10,480 nucleotides of DNA, from contig JBFKAV010000126.1 of NCBI GenBank assembly GCA_041621405.1, positions 1 through 10,480 on the forward strand. The letters run 5' to 3'. Position 1 is the stretch's first letter. The number at the start of each line of letters is the position of its first letter. Below the pieces are notes generated by a model, which worked only from the letters and a program-made list of their open reading frames with translations, ran no database searches and had not been told where the DNA came from. This document shows, in pieces, positions 6,865-10,480 of this stretch. Made by a program: the position numbers and the translations under genes. The DNA comes from JBFKAV01 sp041621405. GTDB taxonomy: Bacteria > Pseudomonadota > Alphaproteobacteria > Rhodobacterales > Rhodobacteraceae.

Positions 6865-7348
6865 CTGGGCGGCCGCGCTGGCGCTCGCATCGGCCGCGGC
6901 GGCGCAGGACGGCCCCAGCCTCGGCTGCTACGCCCGAGACTACACGGCGGCGCATCTCGCCGCCCATCCCGAGCAGGTCGTGGCCCGCATCGTGATGCGG
7001 GTCCGCCCCGATGTGCCCGGCGGCGCCACCACCGTGGCCGACCTCGCGGTCTGGACCGGCGACCAGGGCCACGTCCGAAAGGCCGGCCAGGGCGGGCGGC
7101 GGTTCGACCAGGCGCTGATCTGCTGGCGCGAGGGCAAGGCGGCGCTCTGCGGCGTCGAATGCGACGGCGGGATTCTGCGGGTCGAACGCGACGACGGCGA
7201 GGTGCTGCAGTTCGCCACCGACTACCTGCTCGTCGGCGGCGAGGGCTGCGGCGGCGCGGTCGACCTGGCCGAGCGGCCGGGTCAGGCGGTCTCATACCGG
7301 CTCGGCCGCGCACCCGAGGCGACCTGCGCCTCGGCCTTCGGAGGCTGA
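6842..7348 (+). CDS. Small exported six-cysteine protein of unknown function in the sox operon
   Basis: The 168-aa product begins at GTG 6842 behind GAGGAGGG and overlaps soxB by 23 bases. Residues 1-21 form a convincing Sec signal peptide: MRSTTFTSW, an Ala/Leu-rich core and an AAAAAQ-type cleavage region, giving a mature periplasmic protein starting near QDGPSLGCY. The mature chain has exactly six cysteines (29, 94, 103, 107, 136, 162), consistent with up to three disulfides, and no transmembrane helix after the signal. I do not recognise a named domain. The opening CYARDYTAAHLAAHPEQ resembles conserved hypothetical proteins I recall from Rhodobacterales, but I cannot verify this. The position is odd: the standard order is soxB then soxD, and this gene sits between two subunits of a cytoplasmic enzyme. 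A role in periplasmic handling of betaine or its derivatives, or no link to the oxidase at all, are both possible. Confidence 0.8.
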   Translation: MRSTTFTSWAAALALASAAAAQDGPSLGCYARDYTAAHLAAHPEQVVARIVMRVRPDVPGGATTVADLAVWTGDQGHVRKAGQGGRRFDQALICWREGKAALCGVECDGGILRVERDDGEVLQFATDYLLVGGEGCGGAVDLAERPGQAVSYRLGRAPEATCASAFGG

Positions 7349-7358
7349 GGGAAGGCTC

Positions 7359-7634
7359 ATGCGCATCACCTGCCCCCTTTGCGGCGAACGCGACCGGCGC
7401 GAGTTCACCTACCAGGGCGACGCAGTTGCGCTCGACCGCCCGGGCCCGGAAGCCGGCGCCGAGGACTGGCACGCCTACATCCACCTGCGCGACAACCCGG
7501 CGGGCGAGACCCGCGACCTCTGGTATCATGACACCTGCCAGTCCTGGCTGATCGTCACCCGCGACACCGTCACCCATGCCGTCCGCGCCACCGAGCTTGC
7601 GGCCGAGGCGAAGCGCAAGGGGGGCGGGCGATGA
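7359..7634 (+). CDS. soxD: Sarcosine oxidase subunit delta
   Basis: This is the small zinc-binding subunit (91 aa) of heterotetrameric sarcosine oxidase, a structural part of the cytoplasmic complex. The N-terminal ITCPLCGERDRREFTYQG supplies C5 and C8 of the zinc site; H57 and C60 in WYHDTCQSW are the likely second pair. DNPAGETRDLWYH and VTRDTVTH match the family pattern. The second pair is spaced H-x2-C, whereas the Corynebacterium-type protein as I remember it has H-x3-C. Length is normal (about 85-105 aa). ATG 7359 follows GGGAAGG (7349-7355), 10 bases after the upstream stop, and the gene ends in a 4-base ATGA overlap with soxA. Confidence 0.94.
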   Translation: MRITCPLCGERDRREFTYQGDAVALDRPGPEAGAEDWHAYIHLRDNPAGETRDLWYHDTCQSWLIVTRDTVTHAVRATELAAEAKRKGGGR

Positions 7635-10480
7635 GGATCGACGGCAAGGGCCTCGTCAACCGCGCCGCGCCGATCGCCTTCACCTTCGACGGGGCGAGCT
7701 ACCTCGGTTGCGAAGGCGACACGCTCGCCTCGGCGCTTCTGGCCAATGGCGTGCGGCTGGTGGCGCGGTCGTTCAAGTATCACCGCCCGCGCGGCATCTG
7801 GGGCTCCGGCAGCGAGGAGCCGAACGCGCTCGTCACCCTGGGCGAGGGCGCAGCCCGGACGCCGAACCTGCGCGCGACCCAGCAGGAACTCTACGACGGC
7901 CTCGCCGCGATGAGCCAGAACCGCTGGCCCTCGCTTTCCCGCGACATCGGCGCGGCGGGCGACCTCTTCGCCCCGTTCTTCGGCGCCGGCTTCTACTACA
8001 AGACCTTCATGTGGCCGCGGCGGTTCTGGGAGGCGGTCTACGAGCCGCTGATCCGCCGCGCCGCCGGCTTGGGCAGCCTCTCCGGCCTCTCCGACACCGC
8101 CCACAACGACCGCGCCTGGGCGTTCTGCGACCTCCTGGTGATCGGCGCCGGGCCGACGGGCCTGATGGCGGCGCTGGCGGCGGCGGAGGCCGGGGCCGAC
8201 GTGATCCTCGCCGACGAGGACAGCCTGATGGGCGGGCGGCTGAACGGCGAAACCGGGGAGGTGGGCGGCGAGCCCGGCCACCTCTGGGCGGCGCACATGG
8301 TGGAGAAGCTCCGGCGGATGGCGAATGTCCGGCTGATGCCGCGCACCACGGTGACCGGCGCCTACGACCAGGGCACCTACGGCGCGCTCGAGCGGGTGAG
8401 CCTGCACCTAACCAGCCCCGACCCCGACGCGCCGCTCGAGACCTTCTGGCGCATCGTCGCCAAGCGCGCGATCCTTGCCGCGGGCGCGCTCGAGCGGCCG
8501 ATCGCGTTTTCCGCGAACGACCGCCCCGGCGTGATGTCGGCGGCCGCGGTTCGGACCTACCTCAACCGCTACGGCGTGGCGCCCGGCAAGGCAGTCACTG
8601 TGTTCTGCAACAACGACGACGCGCACCGCACCGCGCGCGACCTCGCCGAGGCCGGGGTGTCCGTCGCCGCCGTGATCGACAGCCGGGAGGATGCCGAGAT
8701 CGACGGCGACTTCCCGGTTTTCGCCGGCGGCACCGTGGTCGGCACCGGCGGCCGCCACCGGCTGAGCGAGATCACGCTGCTGCACAAGGGCCACCAGCGC
8801 TCGATCTGGACCGACTGCCTCGCCGTCTCCGGCGGCTGGAACCCGACCCTGCACCTCAGCTGCCACATGAACGGCCGCCCGGTCTGGGACGAGGCGCTCG
8901 CCGCCTTCGTCCCCGCCCCGGATGCCGTGCCCGGCCTCGCCGCCGCCGGCGCGGCGCGCGGCCTGTTCTCCACCGCCCGCTGCCTCTCCGACGGCCTCGC
9001 CGCGGCGAAGGAGGCGGTCGCGGCGCTGGGGCTGAAGGCGCCGAAGACCAAGGCCCCCGCCGCCGAGGACGGCGCCTACCGCATCGCGCCGCTCTGGTCG
9101 GTCGAGGGCAAGGGCCGGGCCTGGCTCGATTTCCAGAACGACGTCACCGTGAAGGACGTCAAGCTCGCCGCCCAGGAGGGCTTCGCCTCGGTCGAGCACA
9201 TGAAGCGCTACACCACGCAGGGCATGGCCACCGACCAGGGCAAGAACTCGAACGTCGCCGCGCTCGCCGTCCTCGCCGACGCCACCGGCCGCTCGATCCC
9301 CGAGACCGGGAGCACCACCTTCCGCCCGCCCTTCGTGCCGGTCTCGATCGCCGCGATGGGCGCGGGCGCCCGGGGCGCGGGCTTCGCGCCGCAGCGCTTC
9401 ACCACCTCGCACGGGGCCTCGCTCGAACGCGGCGCGCCGATGATCGAGGCCGGTCTCTGGTACCGCCCCTCCTATTTCCCGAAGCCCGGCGAAACCACCT
9501 GGCGCGAGGCCTGCGACCGCGAGGTCGCCATGGTTCGCGAGGCGGTCGGCATCGCCGACGTCTCCACGCTCGGCAAGATCGACATCCAGGGCCCCGACGC
9601 CGGCCGCTTCCTCGACCTCGTCTACACCAACACGTTCTCGACCCTGCCGGTGGGAAAGGTCCGCTATGGGCTCATGCTGCGCGAGGACGGCCACGTCATG
9701 GACGACGGCACCACGGCGCGGCTCTCCGAGCACCACTACGTGATGACCACGACCACCGCCGCGGCGGGGCTCGTCATGCGGCACCTCGAGTTCGTCCACC
9801 AGGGCCTCGCGCCGAAGCTCGACCTGCGCATGGTCTCGGTCACCGAGGAATGGGCGCAGTTCGCCGTCGCCGGGCCGAAATCGCGCGCGCTGCTCGACAC
9901 CGTGCTCGACGGGCCGCTCGGGGAGGCCGAGTTCCCGTTCATGGCCTGCGGCGCCGCCCGCGTCGCCGGCGTCGAGGGCCGGCTCTTCCGGATCTCGTTC
10001 TCGGGCGAGCACGCCTACGAGGTCGCGGTGCCGTCCCGCTACGGCGAAAGCCTCTACCGCCTCCTCGTCGCCCAGGCCGAGAGCCTCGGCGGCGGCGCCT
10101 ACGGCATGGAGGCCCTGAACGTGCTCCGGATCGAGAAGGGGCTTCTGACCCATGCGGAGCTCCACGGCCGCACCACCGCCTTCGACCTCGGGCTCGAGCG
10201 GATGGTCTCGGGCAAGAAGGACTGCATCGGCAAGGCTGCCGCCGCCCGCCCGGGCCTCGGCGGCCCCGAACGCGAGCAGCTGGTGGGCCTGAGGCCGGTC
10301 TCGCCCGGGCGCAAGATCAGCGCCGGCGCGCATCTCTTCCGCGAGGCGGCGCAGGCGGTCAGCGCCAACGACGAGGGCTACGTCACCTCGGTCGGCCATT
10401 CGCCGACGCTGTCGTCCTGGCTCGGCCTCGGCTTCCTGAAGGACGGCCGGGCCCGGCACGGGCAGCGGATCCGCCTCGTC
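7631..10480 (+). CDS. soxA: Sarcosine oxidase subunit alpha (3' end cut by window edge)
   Basis: This is the large subunit: 950 codons are present, with no stop before the edge. Full-length members run to roughly 970-1000 aa, so only a short C-terminal tail is missing. ATG 7631 overlaps the soxD stop (ATGA). The N-terminal region (1-100) is the ferredoxin-like fold without iron ligands (CEGDTLASALLANGV, then RSFKYHRPRGIWGSGSEEP). A dinucleotide-binding domain follows, with LLVIGAGPTGLMAALAAAEAG (G172-G177), the NAD site of the family. It contains AILAAGALERPIAFSANDRPGVM. The linker includes DFQNDVTVKDVKLAAQEGF near residue 500. From about residue 610 a GcvT-like tetrahydrofolate-binding domain runs to the end (IADVSTLGKIDIQGPDA, FRISFSGEHAYEVAVP, ALNVLRIEKG). 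That domain takes the one-carbon unit from sarcosine to form 5,10-methylene-tetrahydrofolate. I read the frame at row junctions through the gene and found no frameshift. soxG is expected next. Confidence 0.95.
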   Translation, partial: MRIDGKGLVNRAAPIAFTFDGASYLGCEGDTLASALLANGVRLVARSFKYHRPRGIWGSGSEEPNALVTLGEGAARTPNLRATQQELYDGLAAMSQNRWPSLSRDIGAAGDLFAPFFGAGFYYKTFMWPRRFWEAVYEPLIRRAAGLGSLSGLSDTAHNDRAWAFCDLLVIGAGPTGLMAALAAAEAGADVILADEDSLMGGRLNGETGEVGGEPGHLWAAHMVEKLRRMANVRLMPRTTVTGAYDQGTYGALERVSLHLTSPDPDAPLETFWRIVAKRAILAAGALERPIAFSANDRPGVMSAAAVRTYLNRYGVAPGKAVTVFCNNDDAHRTARDLAEAGVSVAAVIDSREDAEIDGDFPVFAGGTVVGTGGRHRLSEITLLHKGHQRSIWTDCLAVSGGWNPTLHLSCHMNGRPVWDEALAAFVPAPDAVPGLAAAGAARGLFSTARCLSDGLAAAKEAVAALGLKAPKTKAPAAEDGAYRIAPLWSVEGKGRAWLDFQNDVTVKDVKLAAQEGFASVEHMKRYTTQGMATDQGKNSNVAALAVLADATGRSIPETGSTTFRPPFVPVSIAAMGAGARGAGFAPQRFTTSHGASLERGAPMIEAGLWYRPSYFPKPGETTWREACDREVAMVREAVGIADVSTLGKIDIQGPDAGRFLDLVYTNTFSTLPVGKVRYGLMLREDGHVMDDGTTARLSEHHYVMTTTTAAAGLVMRHLEFVHQGLAPKLDLRMVSVTEEWAQFAVAGPKSRALLDTVLDGPLGEAEFPFMACGAARVAGVEGRLFRISFSGEHAYEVAVPSRYGESLYRLLVAQAESLGGGAYGMEALNVLRIEKGLLTHAELHGRTTAFDLGLERMVSGKKDCIGKAAAARPGLGGPEREQLVGLRPVSPGRKISAGAHLFREAAQAVSANDEGYVTSVGHSPTLSSWLGLGFLKDGRARHGQRIRLV

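Noticed and set aside
8408..10459. A 683-codon open frame on the minus strand
   Set aside because: It lies entirely opposite soxA, which has full family motifs. Its translation is low-complexity Arg/Ala/Gly/Asp-rich text typical of the antisense of GC-biased codons.

Overview
The window is GC-rich and its genes are typical of Alphaproteobacteria, most likely the Rhodobacterales (Rhodobacter/Roseobacter relatives). This rests on three things: TadE/TadG-type Flp pilus genes, an ELFV-type glutamate dehydrogenase of about 476 aa, and a heterotetrameric sarcosine oxidase operon. The placement comes from gene content and protein style; no search was run. There are no rRNA or tRNA genes, insertion sequences or CRISPR arrays that I can see.

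The left block (1-1683) is on the minus strand. It holds a von Willebrand factor A (VWA) TadG-like protein, followed 5 bases after its stop by the first 24 codons of a TadE-like pseudopilin that runs off the left edge. A 309-base divergent intergenic region (1684-1992) carries an imperfect hairpin and a plausible promoter/operator. The plus strand then carries the glutamate dehydrogenase (1993-3423). Next is a second Tad pair: a TadE-like pseudopilin with a TTG start (3609-4049), and one base later a TadG-like protein without a VWA domain whose C-terminal half looks repetitive and beta-rich (4051-5406). A strong intrinsic terminator (5430-5460) closes this unit.

The right block (5611 to the end) is a tightly packed sarcosine oxidase operon in the order soxB, unknown secreted protein, soxD, soxA. 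SoxA is open to the window edge and lacks only its extreme C-terminus; soxG would be expected just beyond. The genes overlap or nearly touch (23-base overlap, 10-base gap, 4-base ATGA overlap), so they are probably translated as a coupled set. The enzyme demethylates sarcosine, the last step of glycine betaine breakdown, giving glycine and a one-carbon unit on tetrahydrofolate.

The least explained items are the small exported six-cysteine protein inside the sox operon, the VWA-less TadG-like protein with a possible beta-solenoid C-terminus, and the arrangement of two TadE/TadG pairs pointing away from each other around gdhA. I see no complete, clearly undescribed multi-gene system.
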